64,000 bases of DNA from Tenrec ecaudatus. Taxonomy: Eukaryota > Chordata > Mammalia > Afrosoricida > Tenrecidae. How positions within the stretch are numbered: position 1 is the first letter of the stretch; every line of letters starts with the position of its first letter. Location: assembly GCF_050624435.1 (NCBI RefSeq), contig NC_134530.1, forward strand, positions 147,042,721 through 147,106,720, in the 5' to 3' direction. The notes under the pieces are model-generated. The model did no database searches. It was not told the origin of the DNA and worked only from the letters and a program-made list of their open reading frames with translations. This document shows positions 21,606 through 33,261 of the stretch, piece after piece. Made by a program: the position numbers and the translations under genes.

Positions 21606-22094
21606 GTCCTGTGTCAGCTGATGTCCTATATTTCCTCTTGGATCTCATCTCTTTCCTCTCCCTTCAAGGATTATTCTCCTAACATACTGACTTCTAATGT
21701 ACCAAAGGTACTTCCACCTTAGGACCTTGGCACCTGTTGTACCTGCCTGGAAAACTCTTCTGCATGGTTCACTCCTTTAGCAGGGGGAGCTTCAAAAAAT
21801 TCAAGGACAAGTGGAATGAAAAGATAATGGACTTTTTCTGCATTGTGTTTGAAGCCCCTTAGTATTTCTTTCTAGTCTTCTTCAGTTCAAATAATATTTT
21901 ACTGACTGAGCTTGTTCTGTCCCAATGTAAGTGCCAAACAGCAGCACCTCCTCAGTCACCCATGCCTGCTTTAATTTTCTGAACAGTACTCATCATCACC
22001 TTTATATGAAATATTTTGGTTGCTTTCTGCCTCTCCCTTCACTAAAACATTAAAATCCAGACAAATATAAAACATATATGTGGGAATGGTCAGT

Positions 22095-22168
22095 ATTCTA
22101 AACTTATTGTCATTATCTTAATTCCAACTCACAGTGACCCTGAATAGATTTTCTGAGGCTGTAACTCA
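22095..22168 (-). repeat. AfroSINE fragment
   Basis: 'aattccaactcacagtgacc' and 'ttctgaggctgtaactca' match the antisense SINE 3' half. Confidence 0.45.
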
Positions 22169-22296
22169 TTTTTGTTGTTGTTGTTTCTTGGCACTGTCAC
22201 TGATTATCAACTCTAAGCATTTTAATAATTTTTTACTGTGTAAATTAGGTGAAGGTTACATTTCAGATCAACAATGTTGTATTCAACGGTCTAAAC

Positions 22297-22780
22297 CAGT
22301 GGTTCTCAACTTTCCTACTGATACAACCCTTTAATACAGTTCCTCATGTAGTGGTGACTCTCAATCAAAATATTATTTTCGTTGCTACTTCATAACTGTC
22401 ATTTTGCTATTGTTATGAATCATAATGTAAAGATCTGATATGCAGGATGAATTTTCATTCTTACAAATTGAACAAATTAAAGCATAATGATTAATCACAA
22501 AACAATATGTAATTATATATTGTGAAATATTGATTTCTAATGACAAATAAATGAAATTTTGCCTTGAAGCATGGTGTAGCATGGGTAACAGTCTTCATGC
22601 CAAGTACTCGTATATGGGCGTATCTGCATGTAGGCGGACCCACCTGGAGATGGATAGAGGGGCGGTGCCTCGGTTCCTAAGATCATCAGAAATGTGTGTT
22701 TTCCGATGGTCTCAGGCGACCCCTGTGAAAGGGTTGTTTGACCTGCTGAGGGGTGGCCACCCCACAAGTTGAGAACGCTG
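22297..22780 (+). mobile_element. SPIN hAT DNA transposon, non-autonomous copy
   Basis: 484 bp with hAT terminal inverted repeats: 'cagtggttctcaactt' at the left end, and the right end reads 'cagcgttctcaactt' on the other strand (one base shorter). An 8-bp target-site duplication GTCTAAAC is perfect (22289-22296, 22781-22788). The left body 'aatacagttcctcatgtagt', 'ttcgttgctacttcataact' and 'gatctgatatgcaggatga' and the right body 'cgacccctgtgaaagggttg' are the SPIN/URR1 signature. There is no transposase ORF. SPIN elements are known from tenrec, bushbaby, bats, murine rodents, opossum, anole and Xenopus, where their patchy distribution is attributed to horizontal transfer. Confidence 0.92.
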
Positions 22781-22799
22781 GTCTAAACCATTAAACAAC

Positions 22800-23167
22800 A
22801 CCCTCCAGCCCACCCATCCCCAGTTCTTTACTCTTTACTCTTCACTTGGTCCTTGTGATGGGCTCTCTCACCCAAGATAGCACCCATCAGCAGTCTGGTC
22901 CATTGCTGTATCTTCAGTCCCTGGTCCTCCCCACCCTCTGGGAATCTCCAGTTTGATCCCTTTATCTGCACTCTCTTGCCCTCCCCAAACTCTGGTAATC
23001 TCCAAAGTTTGTTCCCTTTGATTTGAAAGTCTCTGTTTTGTTGTGTTTTTGTCCATTGTAACAGTGGTCTCATATAATATTTGTCCTTTTGGATTGGCTA
23101 ATTTTATTTAATGTTCTTTAAACCCATTCATGCCATGAAGTGTTTTGTGGTTTCATCATTTTAAATT
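22800..23167 (-). repeat. Old L1 3' UTR (antisense)
   Basis: 'gtccttttggattggctaat' and 'aaacccattcatgccatgaa' match the ancient L1 3' UTR antisense. It continues after the LTR at 23773. The first 200 bp are less certain. Confidence 0.55.
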
Positions 23168-23168
23168 A

Positions 23169-23226
<58 letters not shown>

Positions 23227-23228
23227 TT
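23168..23228. repeat. (TATC)n microsatellite
   Basis: About fifteen TATC units inside the L1 fragment. Confidence 0.95.
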
Positions 23229-23239
23229 ATTTACGGGAT

Positions 23240-23772
23240 TGTGGTAGTTGTGACACGATGTGGTGTCAACTTGAGACTCTTAAGAGTGAAGGGGTGGAGT
23301 TTAGCCTATAAATGAGGTCACAACTTGATGACCTCATGTGGAGACACCGTGGAAATAAATAGTTCACTGGAGGCCAGACCCAGACTCTGCTTTTTCTTCC
23401 TGCTGACAAGCCCCATGGAGGTATGCTGGTGGAGCCAGAGCCCTGAAGCCATAGGAGCCACACAGAGACCCACATCAGCGCTGAGATGCTACCACCACCA
23501 CTGGATCCCCAAAACTTTCCACCCACTGGCCTGTGATCTTCCTGCATCCAATGTCATTGTATGCATTGTGTGATCCTGAAGAGGAATATATAGACTGGTA
23601 TGAAACAAACATATGGACTAATATCGGACTTATGAACTTGATCTGGACTGAGCTGGGATGTTTTCTCAATGTAAAAAATGCTTTTTTATATAAAGAACAT
23701 TTTGTTATATCATTTGTTATACACATATGAACGTCTATAAACTGGTATCTCTAGTCCACCCAGACTAACACA
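23240..23772 (+). mobile_element. Solo LTR, ERVL-type
   Basis: 533 bp, 'tgtggtagttgtgacacg' to 'cccagactaacaca'. The flanks 'gggat' (23235-23239) and 'gagat' (23773-23777) fit a 5-bp duplication with one change. Closest sibling is 14002-14543. It splits an L1 fragment. Confidence 0.75.
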
Positions 23773-24025
23773 GAGATGCATAGTATTCCATTGTGTGTAT
23801 GTACCAGAATTTCTTTATCCATTCTACTGATGAGCATTTAAGTTGTTCCATCTTCTTGATATTGTAAACAATGCTGCTATAGACATGAGTGTGCATATGT
23901 CTGTTCATGTTATGACTATTTGTTTATTATTTCTGTAGAATATATGCCCAACAGAAAGATCGGCAGATCATAGAATTTCTATTCTCAGTTGTTTGCAGTA
24001 GTGCCACATCACTTTCCATGGGTGT
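23773..24025 (-). repeat. Old L1 3' UTR (antisense), continued
   Basis: 'tagtattccattgtgtgtat', 'tctttatccattctactgat' and 'gtaaacaatgctgctataga' are the classic antisense L1M order. Confidence 0.8.
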
Positions 24026-24027
24026 AT

Positions 24028-24138
24028 CAAGCCTATAAACCTTTGCGGGAGCAGACAGCTTCATCTTTCTGCAGAGCTGCTGGTAGGTTTGAACCAAAGG
24101 CCTTGTGGTTAACAGTCTAGCACGACCAGGACTCCTCG
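24028..24138 (-). repeat. AfroSINE, 5' half
   Basis: 'cgggagcagacagcttcatc', 'aaaggccttgtggttaacag' and 'cacgaccaggactcct' form the antisense 5' half. Confidence 0.65.
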
Positions 24139-24144
24139 GTAAGT

Positions 24145-25921
24145 AGTGTTGTGTTGCTGTTGCTGTTGGCATTAAGTGCCATCAGCCGATTCCCGCTCAT
24201 GGTTACCTTGTTATGTACAGCAGAAGGCAATTCCGCACCAGCCTCACAAGTGTTATATTTGACGTCACTGCCGCAGTGACTACGTCAATCGCTCTCTCTG
24301 ACTTCCTCTTTTTTGTTGACTCTTTACCAGCCATGATGCCCATTTCCAGGAATTGGTCTCCCCTGTTAGCATATCTAAAGTATGTGAGCCATAGTCTTGT
24401 CACCCTCACTTCAAGAAAGCATTCTGGCTGTGTTTCTTCCAAGCAGATGTGTCTGCTCTTCTGGACGTCCTTGGTACTTTCAATAGTTCAGTATTTACCC
24501 ATACTACAATGCAAATGCACAATTCAATTTTTTTTACTCACACCATCAATTCTTCAATGGTCTTCCTTATTTAATGACCAAATTTCACATGCATGTGAGA
24601 TAAATTCCATGACTTGAGTCAGGCGTACTTTAATCCTCAAAGTGAAATCGTTGCTCCTTTACACTTTAAAAAGGTCTTTGCAGCAGATCTGCATTGTTGA
24701 TTCCTTGATGGCCATTTTCATGAACACTGATTGTGGAGCCAAGAAAGGAAATCTTTGACAACTTCTGTCTTTTCTCTGCTTATCATGATGTTACCTGTTG
24801 GCCCAGTTGTGAGGATTTTGGTCTTCTTTGCATTTAGTTGTAATCCGCACTGGTGGCTACAATCCTTGAGCCTCATCAGAAAGTGCTTCAAGCTTGCTCT
24901 CAGCAAGCAAGGTGGTGTCATGTACGTGTAAGTAGCTGTAATTGTGCCTGTCCACAATCCTAAGACTGTGCCGTCCTCCTGTATAGAGTCCAACTTCTCA
25001 GATTATTTCTCAGCATACAGGGTGGATCAGTCTGGTGAGAGCATACGACCCTCTGGCACATCTCTCCTGGTTTTAAAACATGGTACTTTCAGTATTTTGC
25101 CCTTGTTCTGTTCACACATCTGCCATTTGGCCCACATAGAGTCCGCATGAGCCCAATGATGTGTTCTGGAATTCACATTCCTCTTAAAGCTAGCCATAGT
25201 TTGTTTTAATTCACACAGTCTCTGCACAGTCAATAAAACACAAGTAAATCTCTTTCTAGAATGCTCTGCTTGTAGTCAAGATCCATCTAACATCAGCAAT
25301 GACATCTCTGATTCCACATCCTCTTCTGAATCCGGCTTGAATTTCTGGCAGTACCCTGTTACTACAACCGTTTTTAAATGCTCTTAAGCAAAAATTTTAC
25401 TCACTTGTGATATCAATATTGTTTGATAATTTCCAAATTCTGTTGGACCACCTTTCTAAGGAATGAGGAAAAATATGGATCTCTTCCAGTCGTTGAGCAG
25501 GTGGCTAGCTCAGACTTCTTAGCACAGCGAGTGCTTCCAGTGCTCCGTCAGCCTGTGGAAACATTTCAACTGGTCTGCTATCAGTCCCTGGTTTTCAACA
25601 ATGCCTTCAGCACAGCTTGGACTTCTTCCTTCGGTACCATCTGTTCTTGATTATATGCTACTTCTTGAGATGGTTGAATGCTGAGCGACTCTTTTGGGGA
25701 CAGTGATTCTGTGTACTCCTTCCATCTTCTTTTGACGCTTCCTGCATGGGTCACTGTTTGGCCCATAGAATCTTTCAGTATTGAAACATGAGGCTTCAAT
25801 GGTTTTCGTCAGGTATTTCAGTTTGATACATGCTCAGTGTGTTCTTCTTTTGGGATTTTCGAGTTCCAGGCCTTACACATGTCATTGTCTCCTTGAGCTG
25901 CCCTTTGACGTTTTCTGCCTA
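24145..25921 (-). pseudogene. RTE/BovB-type LINE, 3' part of ORF2, decayed
   Basis: Antisense remnant of an RTE-clade LINE (afrotherian RTE1-like). On the minus strand, 24718-24993 reads 'CGLQLNAKKTKILTTG', the conserved RTE reverse-transcriptase motif. Upstream, 25027-25233 holds 'KVPCFKTRRDVPEGRMLSPD', matching the 'V..GVRQGC.LSP' finger/palm motif with changes. Further 5', 25581-25799 covers the segment between endonuclease and RT ('KEEVQAVLKALL'). Stops and frameshifts occur throughout. The 3' end (about 24145-24200) reads, on the minus strand, toward the '...cacttaatgccaacagcaac' tail. It continues at 26471 after a HAL1 insertion. Confidence 0.85.
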
Positions 25922-26470
25922 GCTTTTTTTTTTCTTTTAAATCAACTTATTGGGGGCTCATGCAACTCTCATCACAATCCCTACATCCATCGTGTCAAGC
26001 ACGTTTGTACATTTGCTGCTGTCATCATTCTCAAAATATTTGCTTTCTGCTTGAGCCCTTGGTATCAGCTCCTCATTTTCCCCCTCCCTCCCCACTCACC
26101 CCTCCCTCATGAACCCTTGATAATTTATAAATTATTATTATTATTTTGTCATGTCTTACACTGTCTGATGTCTCTCTTCACCGACTTTTCTGTTGACCAT
26201 CCCCCAGAGAGGAGGTTATATGTAGATCCTTGTAATTGGTTCCCCCTTTCTATCCCACCTTCCCTCCACCCTCCTGGTATCGCCACCCTCGCCACTGTTC
26301 CTGAAGGGATTGTCTGTCCTGGATTCCCTGTGTTTCCAGTTCCTATCTGTACTAGTGTACATCCCTTGGTCTAGCCAGATTTGTAAGGTAGAATTGGGAT
26401 CATGATAGTTGGGGGAGGAAGCATTTAGGAACTAGAGGAAAGTTGTATGTTTCATCATTGCTACCCTGAT
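25922..26470 (-). mobile_element. HAL1-type fragment inside the RTE
   Basis: A T-run and 'ttattgggggctcatgcaac' (antisense tail), then the pyrimidine-rich mirror of the purine tract ('ccctccctccccactcaccc'), 'ttttgtcatgtcttacactg' and 'aggaagcatttaggaact'. It stops at 'gctaccctg'. I could not find a clear target-site duplication. Confidence 0.8.
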
Positions 26471-27003
26471 AATGCTGCTGTTATTGAGCATCTCCATGAA
26501 CTCTTCCAATAGAAATAGCCAATATGATTTCTGTGTATTCCATCTGGCAAATTCAACGAGTGTAATCATCATTTCTGTTGTGGAAGAAAGGTGTCTGCAA
26601 CGACTAAGTCACTGGTCTTGCACACTTGTGTCATGTGATTCCCAGCTTTGTTTCCAGCACCAAGATCATATTTTCGAACTTCTGTTCTTCCACCTTTGTT
26701 TCCAACATTCACATTCCAATCAACAGTAATTATCAATGCTTCTTGATGGCAGGTTTGAGCAATGTCCTCAAGGGAGGCATTTGCAGACTGAAGAAGTTGG
26801 TAGAATTGTTCAATTTCTTCATCGTTAGCTTTAGTGGTTTGTGTATAAATTTGAATAATTGTTATATTAACTGGGTTTCTTTGAATTTGTGTAGCTATTA
26901 TTCTATCATAGAGGCATTGTACTTCAAGAAAGATCTTGAAATATTCTCTTTGGTGATGAATATTATGCCATGCCTCTCAAATTTTTCACTCCCATCATAT
27001 TAG
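26471..27003 (-). pseudogene. RTE/BovB-type LINE, endonuclease-side part
   Basis: Continuation of the antisense RTE at 24145-25921. On the minus strand near 26700-26760 the reading 'ALIITVDWNVNVGNKG' corresponds to the 'GDWNAKVG' catalytic motif of the APE-type endonuclease of RTE elements, and a downstream 'LVVADTF'-like stretch fits the same domain. The sequence is broken by stops, and the 5' end of the element is missing. Confidence 0.75.
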
Positions 27004-27208
27004 CAGCTCAATAATATGTAGAATATCTATCTTTAAGTATTCTACTTCATTTTTTATAACTTCTAATTTTCCTAGATTCATACTGTGTATATTTCATCAC
27101 TAATAGACAATTGTAACCCTGTCTGGTGCTGCCCACCTAGTGTCTCTCTCCAGCTCAAATCCTGGCCCCCTTCACCCTTGCCCTTCTTTGTTGAACCACT
27201 GATTGCAT

Positions 27209-28400
27209 GGGGGAGAAACTGCCCTACAAAGCTACTGACGTCAGCAGGGCCTTCAGGGGATGCAAGTCCCTCAACACTGCAGAGAATGAAATGCTGGGCC
27301 TGGTGTGAATCTAGGAGATGCTCCAAGCCTCCAAGCCACTGAAGGGCACCCATATTTCTGGATGCCTGTACATGACTGTGAAGACAGCTGTCCTCATCGA
27401 GACCTTCATTGCCCTGGGATCTGAGGGGCAGTGGTCCAGCTGAAACATCTTTTCCACCCAGGACCATAAAACGGCTTCCATTGCCAAGCCGGAAATTCCA
27501 CTTTATGCCTGGATGAACTAAACAGATGAGGACTACCTGTGTTGTATCAAGCAAACTTTGTACTTCAAACAAGGTGGGGCTCCTCAACATGATTCTGGAC
27601 AATGGCAGTGAACCTCATCAACCTTATTCACGCCAAATGCCTGCAGCTCCTTCTGGGCATTTGAGGCACCTCTGAGGAGACCAGGACTGGAGTCCACAAC
27701 CTATACCAGATGAAGGCCAATGGGATCCCAAAGGGGCCTACCATCGGCATCAAAGACTGCCACCAAGAGCAAATTTGACAGCTTCTGTGGCTGTCATGAG
27801 TCCCTCATAGCTGGCATCAAGTGAGCCACAGACGTGATGATTATGGACAAGGTGACAGTAGTAGCAGGTTATAGTGACATGGGCAAGGTTGTGCCCCCTG
27901 AGAGCTTTTGGGTCAGGTCATCAACACAGGCTTTGACCCCATCAGCATGCTGTGGGCCACTCTGGAGGGCTATGAGGAAACCACCATGGAAGAGGGCTCT
28001 CCGGAGGGCAACCTCTTTCTTACCACTACAGGTTATGTCAGTATCATTCAGCACTTTGAGCAAAGATGTTGCTGTCTACAACATTGGACACTTTGATGTC
28101 AAGACGGATGTCAAGTGACTTCATGAGAACTCTGTGGAATGGGTGAAGAACACGCACTACATCCTCCTCCTGGTTGAGAGGTGACGGGAAACCTGGACAG
28201 CACCATGAACCCCACTAGCTTTGTGATGAGCAGCTCCTTCACCAACCAGGTGCTGGTGCAGATAGAACTTTGGACCCACCCAGAAAAGTATCCCAGCAAA
28301 GGCTCCTTCCTGCCCAAGAAGCTGAAGCCAAGAGGCAGTGGCTGAAGCCCACCTGGATGAGCTGAACTTGAAGCTGATCAAACCATCTAGGCAGTAGGCC
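27209..28400 (+). pseudogene. AHCY: Processed pseudogene of S-adenosylhomocysteine hydrolase
   Basis: An intronless copy of most of the AHCY coding sequence. AHCY hydrolyses S-adenosylhomocysteine to adenosine and homocysteine in the methylation cycle. Recognisable pieces, in order and with frame changes: 'KLPYKATDVS' (27215), 'NTAENEMLGL', '[17 protein letters not shown]', '[17 protein letters not shown]', 'IFSTQDH', the NAD-binding stretch 'KVTVVAGYSDMGKV', '[18 protein letters not shown]', '[14 protein letters not shown]', '[20 protein letters not shown]' and 'SFLPKK'. It follows AHCY rather than AHCYL1/2 (for example GHFDV and the ELWTHP motif). Many stops and small indels abolish translation. 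The copy loses identity just before the expected C-terminus; I see no clear poly-A tail or flanking duplication. Confidence 0.9.
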
Positions 28401-28617
28401 CAGAGATAAATTGTCCATAAATATGTCCTTTCAAGCCATAATTCCTTATGCAATGGGTTGTAATTCGAGGTTCTATGCCTGTGGCTATGATCCCATTTTG
28501 AAGGGAGTTCTGTTTTACAGAATGATAGTGAGATTAAATCCTTATCTTAATAGAGGGTGTGAGCCCAGTCACACCCTTTGTTTCCTAGGAGGCATTGTTA
28601 AGATCACATGAGTAGCA

Positions 28618-28825
28618 GAGCCCAGGTGGTGTAGGGGTTGGTTACTCCTTGGGCTGGTAACCACAAGGTCAGCAGTTTGAAACCAGCAGCTGCTCCGTAG
28701 GAGAAAGACAGGGCTTTCTATTTCCACCATCAATTCCAGTCTCAAAAACCCACGGGGGCAGTTCACTCTGTCCCGTAGGGTTGCAATGAGTCGGCTTTAA
28801 ACCATGGCAGTGAGTTTTTGGAGCT
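28618..28825 (+). repeat. AfroSINE
   Basis: 'gagcccaggtggtgtagggg', 'gtaaccacaaggtcagcagt', 'agctgctccgtaggagaaag', 'gtagggttgcaatgagtcgg', 'accatggcagtgagttttt'. Full length, sense. Confidence 0.9.
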
Positions 28826-31800
28826 TTAGTAGAGGGCGGGACTTAAGACACGATCCTTTATTTTCCTTGGGGATATGGTGGGCTGAAAAACAAATCATAC
28901 CTCTATCATAGGCATTCTTTGGTATATTGAAATAGACTAGCTCACATCACTACATTTAAGCAGAACTGTCACAAGAACACTTTTCCTTGAGGGCATCTTC
29001 CCCCGCCCCCCTTCTGCTTGGCCTGAGGCAATGTTTTAACATCACAATGGAATTCAGGTTTGTAAGTTCCCTTAGAGCAGTGGTTCTCAACCTTCCTAAT
29101 GCCACTCTCTCTCCCTATCAAGAGAACTTTGAGTCTTTCTCCCAGGGATGGAGGGTTCATTTCCCACCCCAGCTAGGGTCATAAACAAAGGCACCTGAAA
29201 CTTTACCTAAAAATACTTTTGTTTTACTTCTGTCAATGCCACTTAGTGAAATATGTATTTTAACGTGTTTTTTCTTCTGCTTTCTGTATTCTAACCTCCC
29301 TGAATAATATAAGAGGGTCGGCCTGGGAAGACAGGACAGCAGCCTGATGGAAAGTTTCTTTTGAACATCCCCCACTGCAGCCCAGGTTAGCCTGATTTAA
29401 AAAAAGAAAAAAAAAGACTTCAATAATTCTAATTGGACATTGTAGTGGTCTTCTTTTATCTGGACCTGCAACATGTACGAGCCATCTGGGACATAGAGAA
29501 AATCAGCAAGATCATTGGGAAGGGCCTGTCATGAGAACTCTGTCTGAAGTGGTGGAGGCCACCAAGACCAGATACATCAGAGACGGTGGCTCAGAGGCTT
29601 AGAGAAGCAGCCCCCAAACTATGGGGAACCTTCTCCTTATGTGCCTCAAGACTGTGGAACTATGACACAGAGAGACTGGTGAGCTGGCGTGCTGGTCTAT
29701 GGAGACAAAGGCCAAGAGACCAAGCAACTGAGTGACTGAGGACCGGAGAGAGACTTGCAGGCTGGCTGAGGAGAAGAACATGATTGTATCCTTACTACTT
29801 GCTGATCCTGATTTGTGGTAACCTATTAACTTCCCTAACAAACCCCCTTACTTGTATTACTATGAATTCTGTGTGATCCTGAAAATCAATTATTGAACCT
29901 AGAATAGAAATAGAGTTTTATGGGAGGAATGGTTGGTGTGAAAATAGACAAGTCTGGAGCATGGAGTCATGTCTTACTCCTTCTTCATAGCAATAGGGAA
30001 GCCAAAAGATGTGAGATGTGTTCAGCTTCTTTGCCGTTTACCATACCCAGTACCTGGGCATGCCCACTGATGCCCTTCAAACTTGACCACCACCTTTACG
30101 AAACCCTTGCCTTCCAACTGGCTTCCTTGCCCAGCCTCCAGTTCTCCTCTCCAAGAACAAGTGTGCTGATTTGAGATTGGTCTGCAATTGGTCCTTGCTG
30201 TGTCCCTCATAGTGCTCTAAGTGTGGCAAGGGGCACTGAGAACTCACTCCCATAGCCCTGCTCCGGAAGAAGAGAGATACGAAGGGGGCACCTATAGGGA
30301 GTCATGAGCTTGGGGCTCTTGAAACTGCTTGTTTGGTCTTCAGGCTGGAAGTTGGCCACCTGGTCAAAGTTCATGCACTGTCCATCTAGTCCTCCTCTGG
30401 CTTCAAGGACCCATGTCATGTGCTGGATTTACAGGCTTTCTGATTCCTCGGCCCATGACAGATGACAAAGGGCAATCAAAGGAAAAGGTGGAGGTTTCGA
30501 GTCTGAATGCCCCTAGGACTATGCCTTAGTGCTGGGCATTCTTGTAAGCCTCAGAAGAGGAAGGTTGGCACTTTTCATTCCTATTTTACATTCCTGTTTT
30601 AGAATAGACTTATTAAGGGGCAGCCAAGAAAGCGCAAAAAGATCCAGAGCCTGAGAGGGGCCAAAAAAGCATGAAAACTGGTATAGGTCTGCTGCCCCTA
30701 CTGTTTAATATGCTGCTCCCTATCACAGCTCTGGGTCAAAAGACTAATTTGATTTATAATGTGTTAAAGGAGAGCAGGAATGTTGGCTAATAATAAAAAT
30801 GTTGATGCCTAAAAAATAAATAGATGGTTGCCATTGTTTCTTATAATTTTGGGTCATGTCCCACGAGCAAATGAAGGGTCCAAAAGCTTTCCTCTGTCCA
30901 TGCCATTCTGCTCGGCTCTGCTTTGAGGAGGCAGCTCTTCCTCGTACGTAGTTTGAGTGCCTTCTGACATGAGGGAGGGGGTTTGGTGGAGAGTGGGCCA
31001 TGCATTGAGCTGTTGAGCACAAATTCAAACCCCCCAGTTGCTCTGCAAAAGACATACAGGCTGTCTGCTCCCATGAAGGTTTGAAGTCTTGGGTACCTAA
31101 GGGCAGTTCTTCTTGGTGCTGGTAGGTTGCTGCGAATCAAAATGGATCGAATGCCAATGCGTTCGGTTTACGTTTTTTGTTTTCTGACCTGAGGAGCTCA
31201 TCTTCTGGTTCTATATCTGACAATGTTCTGCTACTATTCATGTGGTCTTCAATCAATGGACAATATTGTATTGTTCTGAGGAGATCCCTCAGAAGTAGAC
31301 CGTCTAGTCCTTCTTTGTAGTCTGTTCTTAGTCTGAAAACTCCCCTAACCCTGATCACTTTGGATGACCCTGCTGGTTCTTGAAATGCTGATGACATGGC
31401 TTTCAACATCATGGCAACATGCAAGTTGCCACAGAATGACGGACTGGCAGACAAATGGTAGAGTGAGTACTGTAGAGAAAAATAAATAGAGGAAGGGGAT
31501 AGAGCGTGAAAGCATGTCATTTCACAGCATGCTTAGGAATATAATGGAGGTGAGACCCAGATGAAGTGAGGAAGAACCAGAACTGGAAGCAAGAGAGAAT
31601 CTGTGAACAGGTATCCGAAGCTATTGGTACCCTGTCCATATCCCTCAACAATGTGGAAGATGTTCTTCTGCAAGTACCAACACCGCTCACCTGAAGGCTT
31701 CTCTTGGCCTGCAAGTTAATGCGCCTAGAAACAGCTCTTAGCCCGTGCTGGAAGGAAGTTAGAGAATATGCACCCCAGCTTCCTCACCCTGTAGTGAGAA

Positions 31801-32689
31801 ACATTCTGAGGTCATTTAAACTGATCTCTCAGAGTGCTCTGGGGTAATGTACTCAGTAACATTCTGTAAGTGGAAATGTACTTAATAAGACGTGTATTGG
31901 CTTCCTACCCTGCTTGCCTACAGGTGCTTCCTGAGTTCATGGGACCCAGGGTTCTCCCTAAAATCCTTATCTCACGATACAGCCTAAGAGCACCTGAGAG
32001 CCTCAGTGACCTCCCAACCTACCAATGCCGAGCCTCTGGGAGCTACACACCCAGGTAGAAGAAGGGCCACATGCAGGCTGGGCCGCAAGCACAGGCAATC
32101 AGTGTTGCAGATGCCTAACAGTGGCTTGTGTTCCAGGCGTCTTACTCTTCCCCATCCAAAATGGAATGTGACATTAAAATCAAGCTGAGGTCCTAGCAGG
32201 AGAGGGCAGCTGTACAGGCTTGGTGGTGAATTTTACAGAAGTTGATTAACCCAATCTGCATACTAAACAGCATGTAAATGATGTTATTATAACCCATAAG
32301 CTCAGACATATCCACAGGAATAAAAATACATGACAGTGATAAGATGTATGGCTGGTGTAAATAAGCTAGTCCAAGCAAAATCTGCTAAAAGTACTATGGA
32401 AATTCTCCAGATTAAGGAAGTGATGCCAGACATGGCCTTCAGCCAGGAGAAGGGGAAGTTGGCCTTCGGGGCCCTCTGCAGCGATAGGATGCTCTTGTTC
32501 CAGGTCCAGGGGCTAGCTGCAGCCCCTGGGAAAGGGTCCCGCTTTCAGAGTGAGTCACCCTGTAGGACAAAAGAAGAAATCACTCCGAATTCCAGAATAA
32601 ATGATCTTAATATTGGTAATAGTAATTAGTAATAATAAGACCCCAACCAAGATTTCTCGCTCTGTATTATGAGTTACGTAAAGTTTCAT
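28826..32689. other. Long unassigned block, no gene supported
   Basis: I see no intact ORF with a recognisable domain and no clear repeat except a SPIN-like terminus at 29078-29103. The stretch 29440-29930 has the feel of a decayed LTR or retrocopy ('gaccggagagagacttgcag'), but I cannot assign it. Confidence 0.35.
29078..29103 (+). mobile_element. SPIN terminus-like fragment
   Basis: 'cagtggttctcaaccttcct' plus 'aatgcc' equals the start of SPIN elements and then stops abruptly. Only the terminal 26 bp are present. Confidence 0.55.
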
Positions 32690-33165
32690 CAATTTTACAT
32701 TCACTAATTCATACCCATTTTGTTTCAACTCATGCATTGCAATCCCACATTGTAACATCATTTACCCTACTTCCTCCCTGTGGCTCCTGTTTCCATTCCA
32801 CCTCTTTTCCTAACTCTCAGTACCTTGTCTTTGGATAAATGTGGCCCTTTGGATCTTAAATAGTTGATTATTCTAGCACAGGATGAGGTCAGTCCCAAAC
32901 GTCAAGAGTGGCTAAGGGTTATAGTCTTGAGGGTCCTGCCTGTCCAAATCTCACCAATTGACCAGTAAACCTGATCTCTTTTATGATTTTGAGTTTTGAT
33001 CCACATATTTCTCCCAGAACCTTCTAATGTGATTCATTTCAGGGAAGATGGTAGTGGTAGCCTGCCCCCATCTAGTTCTGGCCTCAGGGGTGTGAAGACT
33101 GGTTGTTGTATGGCCCGTTAGTCCATTGTACTAATTGCTTCCATAGACCTTTTCACTTTTATCAC
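32690..33165 (-). repeat. Older afrotherian L1 3' region (antisense)
   Basis: Homologous by eye to 39060-39500: 'acttcctccctgtggctcct', 'taccttgtctttggataaat', 'ggttatagtcttgagggtcc', 'gaccagtaaacctgatctct', 'ttatgattttgagttttgat'. Confidence 0.6.
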
Positions 33166-33212
33166 CTTTATTTCCTCTTAGAGAACCCAATAATAATAGC
33201 TGATAATTTTTG

Positions 33213-33250
33213 TGAATTTAGTATTACCTAGCACAGTTCTGAACCTTGTA
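33213..33250 (-). repeat. MIR, part split by an AfroSINE
   Basis: 'cctagcacagttctgaacct' fits the antisense MIR 3' end. It resumes at 33489 with 'tcatttaattcttacaacca'. Confidence 0.5.
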
Positions 33251-33261
33251 TAGGTCCTAAC

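Larger units (their letters stand above)
20785..22090 (-). repeat. L2 LINE fragment, split by an AfroSINE and an LTR
   Basis: 'cagcagccaaagtgatcttt', 'ccaatggctctccatctcat', 'ggaccttggcacctgttgta' and 'ctgcatggttcactccttta' follow the antisense LINE2 3' end in order. It is interrupted at about 20850-21025 and at 21099-21605. Confidence 0.65.

Noticed and set aside
23168-23228. Satellite or CRISPR-like array
   Set aside because: A simple TATC microsatellite with no spacers.
27834-28118. A functional NAD-binding protein gene
   Set aside because: It is one surviving frame of the disabled AHCY retrocopy.
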